Virus record (IMG/VR): IMGVR_UViG_3300037296_000220
Coordinates: 1-64,000 of that record
Origin: a virus
Direction: 5' to 3' (one strand)
Length of the DNA stretch: 64,000 bases
The position numbers and the translations under genes are program-made. The notes under the pieces are model-generated. The model made no database searches. It was not told the origin of the DNA and saw only the letters and a list, made by a program, of their open reading frames with translations. Every line of letters starts with the position of its first letter. Position 1 is the stretch's first letter. Shown here one piece after another: positions 29,616-38,133 of the stretch.

Positions 29616-30210
29616 CGGAGACCTCCTGCTCTTCAACGGCTTGGAGGCCCGGGACAGCAATTTCAAAAACCCCCCATTTTAAACACTTCGCAAAGCTATT
29701 CATCATAACCTCCACATCGTACTCGGCGGCGTGAGCTTTGGAGGTGTCGTATTCTTCGTCACACATGGCGGCGAGTGCCTGCAAACTGGGTGCAGTACCC
29801 AGTGGCGTTGCGGTTTTACCCAGTTGCATCGTGTCCACAATGTCCAGGGCTGGTATGTCCATTCCGATTCTGACCAGCTCATAGCCAATAAAGGGGAAGT
29901 CGAAGTTGGCATTGTGTGCGACACCCACACCGCACCACTCCAGGAACTTGGACACCTTCGGCGCCACCTGTTCCCAGGTGGGCTTACCCATCAGGTCAGC
30001 CAGACTTATCTTGTGGACAGCGTATGCCTTCGGATCGATGTCACGTCCCGGGTTGATTCGCTGGGTCCAGAAATTGCCGACCTTAGTCAGCTCCCCGGTT
30101 TCAGTCTCGTACCGATAGGCGCCTATGCAAATTTCAATGATCTTGTGGCCATCTTCTACCTTCAGGCCAGTAGTCTCGATGTCGAGCCCTACCACTTTGA
30201 TGATGCTCAT
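29596..30210 (-). CDS. dnaQ: DnaQ-like 3'-5' exonuclease (DEDDh)
   Basis: 204 residues. Exo I: VVGLDIETTGL (Asp9, Glu11); AVHKIS; Exo II: AHNANFDFPFIGYE; Exo III: HAAEYDVEVM with the His of the DEDDh class. These are the catalytic residues of proofreading exonucleases such as the epsilon subunit. Probable proofreader of the element-encoded DnaE polymerase at 47-50 kb, which lacks its own exonuclease. Coupled by ATGA to the gene upstream. Confidence 0.93.
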   Translation of the reverse strand: MSIIKVVGLDIETTGLKVEDGHKIIEICIGAYRYETETGELTKVGNFWTQRINPGRDIDPKAYAVHKISLADLMGKPTWEQVAPKVSKFLEWCGVGVAHNANFDFPFIGYELVRIGMDIPALDIVDTMQLGKTATPLGTAPSLQALAAMCDEEYDTSKAHAAEYDVEVMMNSFAKCLKWGVFEIAVPGLQAVEEQEVSDVENAA

Positions 30211-30653
30211 GCCGTTATCCCATGTGTGTAGTTGGTGAATGAGTCGGTGAAGCGCTCCTGGTTAGCCATGACCCGCTTGCTGGTCTCAACGAAGCGCTCC
30301 ATCAACAGCTCAGGATTGGCGTGCTCTGAGGCCCGGGCGTGGGTTCGAGCGCCCATGTGAGGCCGCATGACGCGAAAGTCGCCAGACTGTGTCTCGCGCA
30401 GAATGTGAAACGCATCATGTTCGTTGTATGCCACCGTCAGCAGTACGTCGAATGGCAGACCTTTGAACTTTTTCAACGGTGTCTCGATGGCCTCAATCAC
30501 AGGTTTGGACAGCCAGTATCGAGTCGCCGTCAGCAGCGCGTTCAGGCCGTAATAGAGTGTGGCGTCAGTCACATCACCCACCTGGTGCTTATGCATCAGT
30601 TCGTAGGCTTGCTGCATCACCCCGTACTCCAGGTGTTCTTCAACAGTTTGCAT
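30207..30653 (-). CDS. Unknown protein, 148 aa
   Basis: 148 residues: VEEHLEYGVMQQAYELMHKHQVGDVTDATLYYGLNALLTATRYWL, helical, then FDVLLTVAYNEHDAFHILRE and a basic C-terminal half. No family recognised. First gene of the dnaQ operon. Confidence 0.65.
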   Translation of the reverse strand: MQTVEEHLEYGVMQQAYELMHKHQVGDVTDATLYYGLNALLTATRYWLSKPVIEAIETPLKKFKGLPFDVLLTVAYNEHDAFHILRETQSGDFRVMRPHMGARTHARASEHANPELLMERFVETSKRVMANQERFTDSFTNYTHGITA

Positions 30654-30693
30654 GGTTCACTCGCTCTTGTGTGTGTGACTGACAGTGTGCGCG

Positions 30694-31398
30694 TCAATGA
30701 GCGGCGCTTACAGCCTGGCGACTTGCGAACCGTGCCGCCGATTGATTGGTCATTGCAGCAGTAATAACGCCAGAAATGGCACCTACTCGCTCATCCAGGC
30801 TCACCATGTCATCCGGTATCACAAGCGGTCTCGCGTTATTGGTCACAATTGCAGTGGATGAAAAGAGCCCCTTCAGAATGGCATTAGACATCAGTTGCGC
30901 TGCATGGCTGCGTGAGAATGACTGCTTACCGGGTTCATCAGGGCTTGACACCTGCCCTACTTCGATACCCGGCTGTATCAGGACTGCCAAATCAACCTGT
31001 TCAATCTGAGCTATGACGCATGTCTCAACGTAGTCCTTGACCCATTGCTGCACTTCCGGGTCTTTGTTGATGTAGACGTAGGGGCAGGCCAGGGTGTAGA
31101 GAATTAGGTCAATGAAGCTGCGATCCAGCAATGCCCAACTGTTCTCCAAACCTGGCGCATGACAACGGTCACGAAGTCGAGCAATGCGGTGTTTGAATTG
31201 CAGCAGCAAGGCGTTTTGCAGTTCCATACGGTTCTGAACTGAGCCTATGTTGTTTATGTCCAGACCCAGGGCGTTAGCCACTTCAGACACGCTGGTCTTG
31301 TGATAGGTGACGCTTTCAGGGTGTTTCAATTCCAGGGCTTTGCAAAGGGTGGTTTTACCCACCCCTGAAGCGCCCGCGAAGGTCGCTATTTTCAGCAT
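30694..31398 (-). CDS. P-loop nucleotide kinase-like protein
   Basis: 234 residues. Walker A is GASGVGKTTLC (about 9-19) at the extreme N-terminus, and LLDRSFIDLILYTL (about 93-106) has the DRS motif of thymidylate and deoxynucleoside kinases, with DLAVLIQPG as a later strand. The arrangement fits AAA_28/deoxynucleoside-kinase-like enzymes. In this block of nucleotide metabolism a (deoxy)nucleoside mono- or nucleotide kinase is likely; the substrate cannot be told. Confidence 0.75.
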   Translation of the reverse strand: MLKIATFAGASGVGKTTLCKALELKHPESVTYHKTSVSEVANALGLDINNIGSVQNRMELQNALLLQFKHRIARLRDRCHAPGLENSWALLDRSFIDLILYTLACPYVYINKDPEVQQWVKDYVETCVIAQIEQVDLAVLIQPGIEVGQVSSPDEPGKQSFSRSHAAQLMSNAILKGLFSSTAIVTNNARPLVIPDDMVSLDERVGAISGVITAAMTNQSAARFASRQAVSAAH

Positions 31399-32112
31399 TT
31401 ACGCCACCTCTCCCTCTACTGTCTCAAACTCAGCGATTTCAGCTACGGCGCCTGCCTTAATGGTCTCAACCGTTTGCTGGACAATGTAGCGCAGGACTTC
31501 AGCAGACCAGTCTTCCATCAGCTCGTCGTCGACCAGCTCAGCCGGGTCTTTCATACCCAGGCACGTCAGGCCCGCGTCCTTTGTGCCGAACTTGCTGCCG
31601 TCAATCTGATCACCCAGGTGGACGATGTTCAACATGCCCAGATGGACCTGGTTGACGCCCTTATTGCCGATCAAGAAGTGGGTGAACTCAGGTCGAGCCG
31701 AGCCCAGTGAAACCGGTTGTCCGTCGTAGGTCAGCTCTTCAGCCAGCTCACGCGCTACCGTGCGCAGGTAGGTGGCGGGCTGATCCAGGGCGCCGTTGAA
31801 GTCATAAACGATGTCCGGGGCATCAATGTGGCCACCCAGGCCGATTGACTTCTTGCCGTGCAGCTTGCTCTCGCCGCCTTTACTGGTGCGCTGCATACAC
31901 AGCACCTGGCCATCCTTCATAAAGATGGTGTAGGGCAGGATCTGGCGGAACGCTGGGCTGTTCTCCAGCATTTCGCGCTGGCCAATCATCATCAACTGGT
32001 TCGGCAGCGGCTGGATAGCGTTGTCGACCCGGTGCATCATGATGCGATCACCGATGTTTTCAGGGGTTTTGATGGCACTAGCGTGGATGCAAAGGATAAA
32101 TTCAGGTTTCAT
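31399..32112 (-). CDS. Nudix-like hydrolase
   Basis: 237 residues. IGLGGHIDAPD (about 91-101) and later ATYLRTVARELAEELTYDG (about 113-131) give the Nudix box pattern (GG...REL.EE) with an insertion between the first glycines and REL. The surrounding beta strands (YTIFMKDGQVLCMQRTSKG) fit the Nudix fold. Nucleotide-pool cleaning or regulation is plausible. Ends one base before the kinase gene. Confidence 0.75.
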   Translation of the reverse strand: MKPEFILCIHASAIKTPENIGDRIMMHRVDNAIQPLPNQLMMIGQREMLENSPAFRQILPYTIFMKDGQVLCMQRTSKGGESKLHGKKSIGLGGHIDAPDIVYDFNGALDQPATYLRTVARELAEELTYDGQPVSLGSARPEFTHFLIGNKGVNQVHLGMLNIVHLGDQIDGSKFGTKDAGLTCLGMKDPAELVDDELMEDWSAEVLRYIVQQTVETIKAGAVAEIAEFETVEGEVA

Positions 32113-32219
32113 ATTGGTACTCCAGTCAAATAGATAATGCCCAGGCCGGCGGCAAGGGCGGTAAAAACGTCAATGGCCACACAGAGCACGTCGGTTGATT
32201 CAAAGGTTCTGAGTTTCAA
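32109..32219 (-). CDS. Micro-protein with one membrane segment, 36 aa
   Basis: A TTG-started frame (32217-32219) preceded by GGAG at seven bases. Product MKLRTFESTDVLCVAIDVFT then ALAAGLGIIYLTGVPI: one hydrophobic span. Its stop overlaps the Nudix start (ATGA), as do most genes here. Too short to assign. Confidence 0.5.
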   Translation of the reverse strand: MKLRTFESTDVLCVAIDVFTALAAGLGIIYLTGVPI

Positions 32220-32246
32220 ACTTATAACTCCGTGTGTTTTGCGGTG

Positions 32247-32513
32247 TTAGAAGCAGTCGATGCCAGACTGCCCCTTGCTACTGATCACGAATACACAGGT
32301 GACTGTCGCGTCAGAGGGTGACACCCACTCATAAGCGCGCAGATCAGTGCCCAGTGCATCGAGGCGGACGCCCTGAGTCTCAACTTTGGGCATACTGGAC
32401 AGTGCGCGCATGGACAGCGACAGATCGCCGTTCCAGAAGTTCGTAAACAGCAGGCCGAAGAGGCCAACTAACGCCATGACGGCACACACGATCATTGGTT
32501 TCTTCACAGTCAA
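32247..32513 (-). CDS. Small membrane-anchored protein, 88 aa
   Basis: N-terminal KKPMIVCAVMALVGLFGLLFTNFW is a signal anchor; the remainder (about 60 residues) ends in CVFVISSKGQSGIDCF with two Cys that could pair in the periplasm. No family recognised. Lies between thyA and the micro-protein in one operon. Confidence 0.65.
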   Translation of the reverse strand: MTVKKPMIVCAVMALVGLFGLLFTNFWNGDLSLSMRALSSMPKVETQGVRLDALGTDLRAYEWVSPSDATVTCVFVISSKGQSGIDCF

Positions 32514-32518
32514 TCTCC

Positions 32519-33493
32519 TTACACCGCAATCGGTGCTTTGATGGCTGGCAGCGGGCTGTAGTTGGTCACTTCAAAGTCGTCACTCTCGTATTCCCAGGGA
32601 TTCTTGGGTATCGAGTCGATCACTATTTGGGGCCTGTCTGAGGTCAGCTCACGTTCATCGTTTTCCCAGTTGAACAGCAACTCTTTGGCCTGCTCGAAGT
32701 GGTTGGTGTACAAGTGCGTATCGCCGAAGCTGTGAATGAACTCGTAAGGCACCATGTTCACTGATTTGGCGATGATGTGCGTCAGCAAGGCATAGCTGGC
32801 AATGTTGAACGGCGCACCCAGGAACCAGTCAGCGCTGCGCTGGTACAGATGGCAGGACAGGTAACGCTTGGGAACACCCAGCTTGTCAAACTGTTCGATC
32901 GGCACTCTGTACTCACGCAGATGCGGCATGTTGATTGCCACCCATTGAAAACGTTGGCGCTCATTCATCAGGTGCGTATAGAACTGAAACATCGTATGAC
33001 ACGGTGCCAGAGCCATCAGACCGGCGGAGGCGTTTGCTTGAGGACTGATGGTTTCATCCGGTAGCTCACCCGGGTTCCAGGCTGAAATGATGTGCCGGCG
33101 GCTATCAGGTTTGCTATTGAGGCCGTCCAGCAGCACCTGTAATTGATCAATACTGCCAATGTTGGGCGTTTCCCAGCTACGCCACTGCTTGCCGTAGACC
33201 GGGCCCAGGTCACCCTTTGGGTTGGCCCACTCGTTCCAGATTTTGACGTTGTTCGCTTGCAGATAACCGATGTTGGTCTCACCACGCAGGAACCAGATCA
33301 GTTCGTGAATGATGGGGCGTATTGCGGTGAACTTCGCTTCAAGCAAAGGGAAGGATTCAGTCAGGTCGAAGCGCATGTGATGGCCGAAGATGGAACTGGT
33401 GCCAGTACCAGTGCGGTCGTCTTTGATGATGCCGTTATTGAGCAAGCGCTCAAGATGATCGATATACTGGATGTCGACGGTGTTGTTCAGCAT
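32519..33493 (-). CDS. thyA: Thymidylate synthase
   Basis: 324 residues. Catalytic Cys165 in ALAPCHTMFQFY; DDRTGTGTSSIFGHHMRFDL and RPIIHELIWFLRGETNIGYL at the N-terminus; RSADWFLGAPFNIASYALL and HSFGDTHLYTNH later, all classic ThyA blocks. It is about 60 residues longer than the E. coli enzyme, with small insertions before the catalytic Cys and after residue 170. It makes dTMP with methylene-tetrahydrofolate and depends on DHFR (8 kb). Confidence 0.97.
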   Translation of the reverse strand: MLNNTVDIQYIDHLERLLNNGIIKDDRTGTGTSSIFGHHMRFDLTESFPLLEAKFTAIRPIIHELIWFLRGETNIGYLQANNVKIWNEWANPKGDLGPVYGKQWRSWETPNIGSIDQLQVLLDGLNSKPDSRRHIISAWNPGELPDETISPQANASAGLMALAPCHTMFQFYTHLMNERQRFQWVAINMPHLREYRVPIEQFDKLGVPKRYLSCHLYQRSADWFLGAPFNIASYALLTHIIAKSVNMVPYEFIHSFGDTHLYTNHFEQAKELLFNWENDERELTSDRPQIVIDSIPKNPWEYESDDFEVTNYSPLPAIKAPIAV

Positions 33494-33519
33494 AAGGGTT
33501 CTCGCTAAAGAAAGGTTGG

Positions 33520-33547
33520 CAAAGGGGTGAGGAATCCCACCCCTTTG
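33520..33547. terminator. Bidirectional terminator hairpin
   Basis: CAAAGGGGTG-AGGAATCC-CACCCCTTTG, between the TAXI gene and thyA. Confidence 0.8.
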
Positions 33548-33555
33548 TTTGTTAC

Positions 33556-34419
33556 TTACAAGCCAGCTTGAGTGATGGCGTAGGCTTCGAGCAGGGCTTC
33601 ATACGCCCCTTCGTGTTCGTAGAAGTAAGTCGTGTTGATCACCAGCACCGCGCTTTGCTTGATCGTCTCAACGCTAGACCAGCCACCCTTTTGCAGGTTC
33701 ACACCATAGGTGCGACTGGGGATGTCTGCGAAGGTATAGAGCTTGTTTCCTTTCGGATCTTCAGCGTTATTCAGCGACCAATTGTCCATCGTGACCAGCG
33801 TCATGTTGGCACCAAAGCGACTGTCGATGTTGTGGATGCTGGAACTACCCAGACCCGTAATCTCCAACATGCACTGTACGTCTGCACCTTGAGAGACCTT
33901 TGCCTGTGCAGCGATGCCGCCCAATGGAACGACCCGGGTTGCCTCGAAGCCTGAGTCTTCGGCCATCCAGTTCTGCCAGGTCACCCAGGGCCCAGAGCCT
34001 GTCTTACCAATCGCAATCGTCACCTGGTCAGATTCCAGATCACCAGCGTCATCAATGTCCGAGTCCTTGTTGCAGATCATGTGGGCAAACTCTTCGTGTA
34101 GATCGCCTACGTTATCGATGTTCACCGCTTTCGCTGCGTTCTGTCGCGCAAACAGTGTATAAGCGTCAGCCTGTACAATGGCGGCGTGGCATTCCAGGTC
34201 AGAGACCAGGCGCATGTTTTCCCAGGAACCGTTGGTCGAGACGTTGGTGATGTCCAGTCGCCGGCTGTCGGCTGAGTTGTCCATCATGTTACCCACTCGG
34301 AAGTAGGTGCCCTGCTCACCGCCGGTACACAGGTTGATCATTTCTTCGGCCCAGGCTCCGGTACTCATTGACACAGCGACCAGCGTTGCCGCCATCAGTC
34401 CACGATATTTTCCCATCAT
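33556..34419 (-). CDS. Periplasmic TAXI-family (TRAP-type) solute receptor-like protein
   Basis: 287 residues. Signal peptide MMGKYRGLMAATLVAVSMSTGAWA, then the TAXI pattern INLCTGGEQGTYFRVGN with NVSTNGSWENMRLV and the later IAIGKTGSGPWVTW and NTTYFYE blocks. TAXI proteins are the binding components of TRAP uptake systems, yet no membrane component is in the window. It sits between nrdB and thyA behind its own promoter. On a phage-like element it may feed a host transporter or bind a ligand for another purpose. Confidence 0.8.
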   Translation of the reverse strand: MMGKYRGLMAATLVAVSMSTGAWAEEMINLCTGGEQGTYFRVGNMMDNSADSRRLDITNVSTNGSWENMRLVSDLECHAAIVQADAYTLFARQNAAKAVNIDNVGDLHEEFAHMICNKDSDIDDAGDLESDQVTIAIGKTGSGPWVTWQNWMAEDSGFEATRVVPLGGIAAQAKVSQGADVQCMLEITGLGSSSIHNIDSRFGANMTLVTMDNWSLNNAEDPKGNKLYTFADIPSRTYGVNLQKGGWSSVETIKQSAVLVINTTYFYEHEGAYEALLEAYAITQAGL

Positions 34420-34435
34420 AAGTCTTTCTCCGTTC

Positions 34436-34498
34436 AGTTAGTGTTTGTGTGCTCTCAAAAGAGAATCACATTTAATCATAGTTGTTTGTTTGATACAA
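34436..34498 (-). promoter_or_regulatory. Promoter of the TAXI gene with two CA elements
   Basis: Minus strand: CAAACAAACAACTATGATTA contains the -10 TATGAT (34475-34480); TTTGTT stands about 16 bp upstream. The leader has a second CA-rich copy, CACACAAACACTAACTG (34436-34452). Confidence 0.55.
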
Positions 34499-34500
34499 CA

Positions 34501-34519
34501 AAGGGGCTTTACGCCCCTT
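34501..34519. terminator. Terminator after nrdB, AAGGGGC type
   Basis: AAGGGGC-TTTAC-GCCCCTT, ten bases past the nrdB stop. Confidence 0.75.
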
Positions 34520-34528
34520 CTCATTGCC

Positions 34529-35545
34529 TTACGCTGCGAGCAATCCGCCCCAGGGTCTCAGGTCTTGATAACCCCAGTCTTCACCAATCAGCCCTTCGGT
34601 CGAGTAGTCAACGTTGACCGTCTCGAAGAAGTTGGCCTTGCCCCCGTTGGAGATCAGCTTGTCGAACCAGGGCACCGGGTTCTCCAGCGCTTCTGGCCAG
34701 TTCGCCTTGAGCCCCATGCCCATCAACCGGCGGTTAGCCAGATAGCGGACGTACTGCTTAACGTCAGAGGAAGACAGGCCGTCGATTTCACCCATTTCAA
34801 AGGAAAGGTCGATCACCTTGTCTTCCAGTGTGACCGCTGTCCGAGCCATGTCATAGATCGCCGTTTTGAACTCGTCCGTGACCCGGTGGGGTTCTTCAAC
34901 CAGCAAGGTGCGAAACAGGTTGGTGATCATGGCGCAATGCATCGACTCGTCACGAATCGACCACAGAACAATCTCGCCCATACCCTTCATCTTCGCCGGG
35001 TTGTCGTTGCGATCACCGCGTGAGTAGTTCAACAGCATGGCAAATGCCGAGAACAGCGACACACCCTCGTTGATGATCGTCTGTGCCAGATCCAGCGCCA
35101 GGTCGTTGTTCTCCTTGCGCATGAACTCGACCTTGTCTGCCATTGCCTGATACTCCATGAACGCCGAGTATTCACTTTCCGGCAGGTTCAGGGTGTCGTT
35201 CAGCAAGGCGTAGGCCCGCATGTGCGTCGATTCCCGGTTTGCGATAGACAACAAAGCCATCCGGGCCTCGTTGTTCTTGAACAGGGGCAGGAACTTGGTG
35301 ACGTAGTTGCCACCGACGACCTGGTCCGACGTGGTGAACAGACGTAGAATCTGCGTGATGTGGTTCTTTTCGAACGGTACCACGATTCCGCTGTCCCACT
35401 GCTGCAGATCGTCCTGCAACTTCCCCTCCCATTCACCCCAAGCCATCTGTTCGTGAATTTTGGTCATTTCGACCAGCGCTGGGTAGCGGAAAGGTCGGTA
35501 AGTTGTTGATTCACTGAATAAAAGTGACTTGTTTGCCCCGCTCAT
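34529..35545 (-). CDS. nrdB: Ribonucleotide reductase class I, beta subunit
   Basis: 338 residues. Metal ligands are visible: Glu105 and His108 in NRESTHMRAY, Glu160 in IINEGVSLF, Glu200 and His203 in RDESMHC; the radical Tyr112 is conserved (ESTHMRAY). The protein is slightly shorter than E. coli NrdB. It supplies the radical to NrdA, whose gene overlaps its start by four bases. Reduction probably uses the glutaredoxin at 6.9 kb. Confidence 0.95.
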   Translation of the reverse strand: MSGANKSLLFSESTTYRPFRYPALVEMTKIHEQMAWGEWEGKLQDDLQQWDSGIVVPFEKNHITQILRLFTTSDQVVGGNYVTKFLPLFKNNEARMALLSIANRESTHMRAYALLNDTLNLPESEYSAFMEYQAMADKVEFMRKENNDLALDLAQTIINEGVSLFSAFAMLLNYSRGDRNDNPAKMKGMGEIVLWSIRDESMHCAMITNLFRTLLVEEPHRVTDEFKTAIYDMARTAVTLEDKVIDLSFEMGEIDGLSSSDVKQYVRYLANRRLMGMGLKANWPEALENPVPWFDKLISNGGKANFFETVNVDYSTEGLIGEDWGYQDLRPWGGLLAA

Positions 35546-37485
35546 GCCTCACAGCCTCCACAGATAAATTCGTTCTCAGCCTGCGCCGCTTGTGCGTCAG
35601 CCGCTTGTTCTTCGTAATTGCGCAGCGGTTTACGATCGACCTGTACCGAAACATTTTCCGCCTTCTGCTTCGACTCAGTGTTGATATAGTAAAGCGCTTT
35701 CAATGGGCGTTCAGTCTCGGTCTCTGGGGCAAACGCATACAGGTGAACACTGTTGAAGTACGCTTTGCTTGCGCCCGTTTTGAAAAACAGGTTTTGAGAC
35801 TGGCCCTGATCCAACCAGCGAGCCCGTACCCGGCCGTGACGCACGTTCCAATGTTGGTCGATGTGTTTGGCGCCCTTGAAAACCCGCTCTTCGTGAGGGG
35901 TTAGCCAGTTCAACACAGACACATCACCATCGTTCCCTTCCACCTTTGCGTACTGCGCTTCACGCCATTCATCGAGCGTCGCCTGATCTTTGCCGCGCAG
36001 ATGAACCAGTGCCGGGCGACCATCAGTGGGAGCCTCTTCAAGCAACTGAGCAAAGAACTTGCTGCGCACCAGGAATGTGCCCGCCCGGGTCCGCTGGGGA
36101 AACGAGACCGACTCTTCCGGCTCAGTGCAGGGGGTTGTGCCGATGATGATGCTGTTGTTCGACGTAGGGGCAATGGCGCATAGGTGAGCGTTGCGCATAC
36201 CGGTACCAACCAGGTCTGGCGCCTCACCACGTTCTTTGGCCAACTTCTGACTGCCCCGCACTGCTGCTTGGTAGATCGCCTTACTCAGTGCCGCGCTTTC
36301 ATACACGCCCTCTTCCGACTCGAAGGGGGTCATGTTCTTTTGCAACCAGCCATGCAGACCCATCTGTCCCAGACCAATAGAGCGTTCGCGATAGGCGCTG
36401 AAGATGGCTCGCTTCATGTGCACCGGGTGGGCGTTCTCGATGAAGAACTGGAGCACGTTGTCGAGCAGGCGCACCAGGTCAGGAATGAAGGTGTCTGCGA
36501 AGTTCAGCCATTCGTCAGCCTTCTCCAGGTTCACGCTGGACAGGCAGCAGACGGCAGTACGCTCTTCATTGGTGGCCAGTTCAATCTCTGAACACAGGTT
36601 GGCGCTGTTGATTTTCAGGCCCAGGGCTTTCTGTGCCGGGTTCAGACGACGATTAGCTTCGTCGATGTAGTGCATATAGGGCTCGCCGGTCTTGTAGCGC
36701 GTGTCCAGCATTTCTTCCCACAGCTCGCGAGCGCGCATTTCACCACGCACTTCACCCGTGTGCGGACACTTCAGCTGCCACATTTCGTCTTTGTCCCGAG
36801 CTTTGAAGAAGGCATCGGTCAGGTTCACCCCGTTGTTGACGTTCATCGCCTTGCGATTGATGTCGCCACCGTGCGGCTTACGAATGTTGACGAACTCACG
36901 AATGGCGGGGTGACTGTCGTCCATGTACAGCGCAATGGAGCCCCGGCGGGTTCCAGCCTGGTGATAGTAGAGAATCGAGCCTTCCAGGGCTTTAGCATAC
37001 GGGATTGGACCTGGAGCCTTCTCACTCACTGCCCGCATGTTCAAGTCAGAGCCCACACCACCGCCGGCCGTAGACAACCAGGCAAGTTCTTGTTGGGCGC
37101 GAACCTGACTTTCGAGCGTGTCATCCACGTTTTGCAGGAAGCAACTGATGGGCATACCCTTTGGCTTGGCGCCCACCCACTCATATTCTTTGTTCCATTC
37201 TTTGATCGACCGGGTCAGCGACTTGACCCACTCCCCTTTCGGGCTGTTGCTGAACACAGGGCTGGCGAAGAAAAACCAGCCTCGATGCGCGTAATCAAAG
37301 ATCCGCTGGGCAAAGTCATAGTCGCCGTAACAGTAAGCAATGGCGGCACGTTCCAGTGCTTCATTGATGGATTCACCCGGCTGAGTGTAAAACCCTTTGA
37401 CCAGCTTGCGGCTGAAGTCGTTCAGATAAGCTGGTTCCTGGGCGGGTAGCCGCAGTCGTCTACGTTCTTGCATTTGTTGCTCCAC
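35542..37485 (-). CDS. nrdA: Ribonucleotide reductase class I, alpha subunit
   Basis: 647 residues. Active-site residues: Cys115 in PISCFLQ, Asn296-Cys298-Glu300 in NLCSEIEL, Cys314 in VCCLSSVNL, the tyrosine pair in LKALYYINT and the redox CGGC tail at the C-terminus (ICGGCEA). It is about 110 residues shorter than E. coli NrdA and lacks the N-terminal ATP-cone, so overall activity regulation by dATP should be lost, as in other phage enzymes. First gene of the nrdAB operon. Confidence 0.96.
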   Translation of the reverse strand: MEQQMQERRRLRLPAQEPAYLNDFSRKLVKGFYTQPGESINEALERAAIAYCYGDYDFAQRIFDYAHRGWFFFASPVFSNSPKGEWVKSLTRSIKEWNKEYEWVGAKPKGMPISCFLQNVDDTLESQVRAQQELAWLSTAGGGVGSDLNMRAVSEKAPGPIPYAKALEGSILYYHQAGTRRGSIALYMDDSHPAIREFVNIRKPHGGDINRKAMNVNNGVNLTDAFFKARDKDEMWQLKCPHTGEVRGEMRARELWEEMLDTRYKTGEPYMHYIDEANRRLNPAQKALGLKINSANLCSEIELATNEERTAVCCLSSVNLEKADEWLNFADTFIPDLVRLLDNVLQFFIENAHPVHMKRAIFSAYRERSIGLGQMGLHGWLQKNMTPFESEEGVYESAALSKAIYQAAVRGSQKLAKERGEAPDLVGTGMRNAHLCAIAPTSNNSIIIGTTPCTEPEESVSFPQRTRAGTFLVRSKFFAQLLEEAPTDGRPALVHLRGKDQATLDEWREAQYAKVEGNDGDVSVLNWLTPHEERVFKGAKHIDQHWNVRHGRVRARWLDQGQSQNLFFKTGASKAYFNSVHLYAFAPETETERPLKALYYINTESKQKAENVSVQVDRKPLRNYEEQAADAQAAQAENEFICGGCEA

Positions 37486-37510
37486 TAGATAAGGGGCGAA
37501 AAGGGCCCCG

Positions 37511-37537
37511 ACTATACCACAGTTAGTTGTTTGTGTG
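37511..37537 (-). promoter_or_regulatory. nrdAB promoter with upstream CA element
   Basis: Minus strand: CACACAAACAACTAACTGTGG directly precedes TATAGT (37511-37516). No CCCA box at 26 bp; the CA element takes the -35 region. The leader includes a GGGGCCC...GCCCC stem. Confidence 0.55.
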
Positions 37538-37554
37538 TTTTGGTTTTTAAAAGA

Positions 37555-38118
37555 TCACGCCGCTTGCTGCAATTCCAGGAACGCCACAATGTCCTCAAAC
37601 TGCTGACACTTAACACCGGCGTGAAGCGCCCCACAGGCGTCTGCTGAGTGCTCATTGCCGTCGGTGATACGTTTGCCCTGGCGTATCCAGTTGATGTCTG
37701 GATAGAGCGCTGTCGCCCACTCGATCATTTCCCGCTTGGTCGCCGTCTTCGTGCCCACCGCCGCCAGCTTTACCTCTTCAGCGCGAAGCTGCACGATCGG
37801 CAGTCGAATCTGAGCCAGGACACCCAGGCAAATGCCGTAACTCTTCATCGAGGCCGCAGACTGAGAGCCGTGTGGCATTTCAATGAAGACGATCTTGGGC
37901 TTAAACTCTTTGATCATCCGATCCAGCGCGATAGATAGAATGCGAGCCCGGGAGAAGTCGTCACTGTTGACCCTCACACCCTTCAGCTTGGTCTTGTCCG
38001 TCTTGACCAACTCCACTTGGGTGACATCGGTGATTACCCCTACCCCGCCCTCTATCTCCAGCTCGCCCATTGCAAAGGCTGTGTTGCGCAATGATGGGTC
38101 GATTCCCATTACTTTCAT
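37555..38118 (-). CDS. RuvC-like Holliday junction resolvase
   Basis: 187 residues. RNase H-fold pattern: MGIDPSLRNTAFAM (first Asp), KIVFIEMPHGSQSA (Glu of strand 4), EHSADACGALHAG (C-terminal Asp/His). This is the RuvC arrangement, in a form used by several phages in place of T4 endonuclease VII. Likely resolves branched DNA before packaging or after recombination. End of the large replication block. Confidence 0.85.
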   Translation of the reverse strand: MKVMGIDPSLRNTAFAMGELEIEGGVGVITDVTQVELVKTDKTKLKGVRVNSDDFSRARILSIALDRMIKEFKPKIVFIEMPHGSQSAASMKSYGICLGVLAQIRLPIVQLRAEEVKLAAVGTKTATKREMIEWATALYPDINWIRQGKRITDGNEHSADACGALHAGVKCQQFEDIVAFLELQQAA

Positions 38119-38133
38119 GCTCTATCCTCTCGT

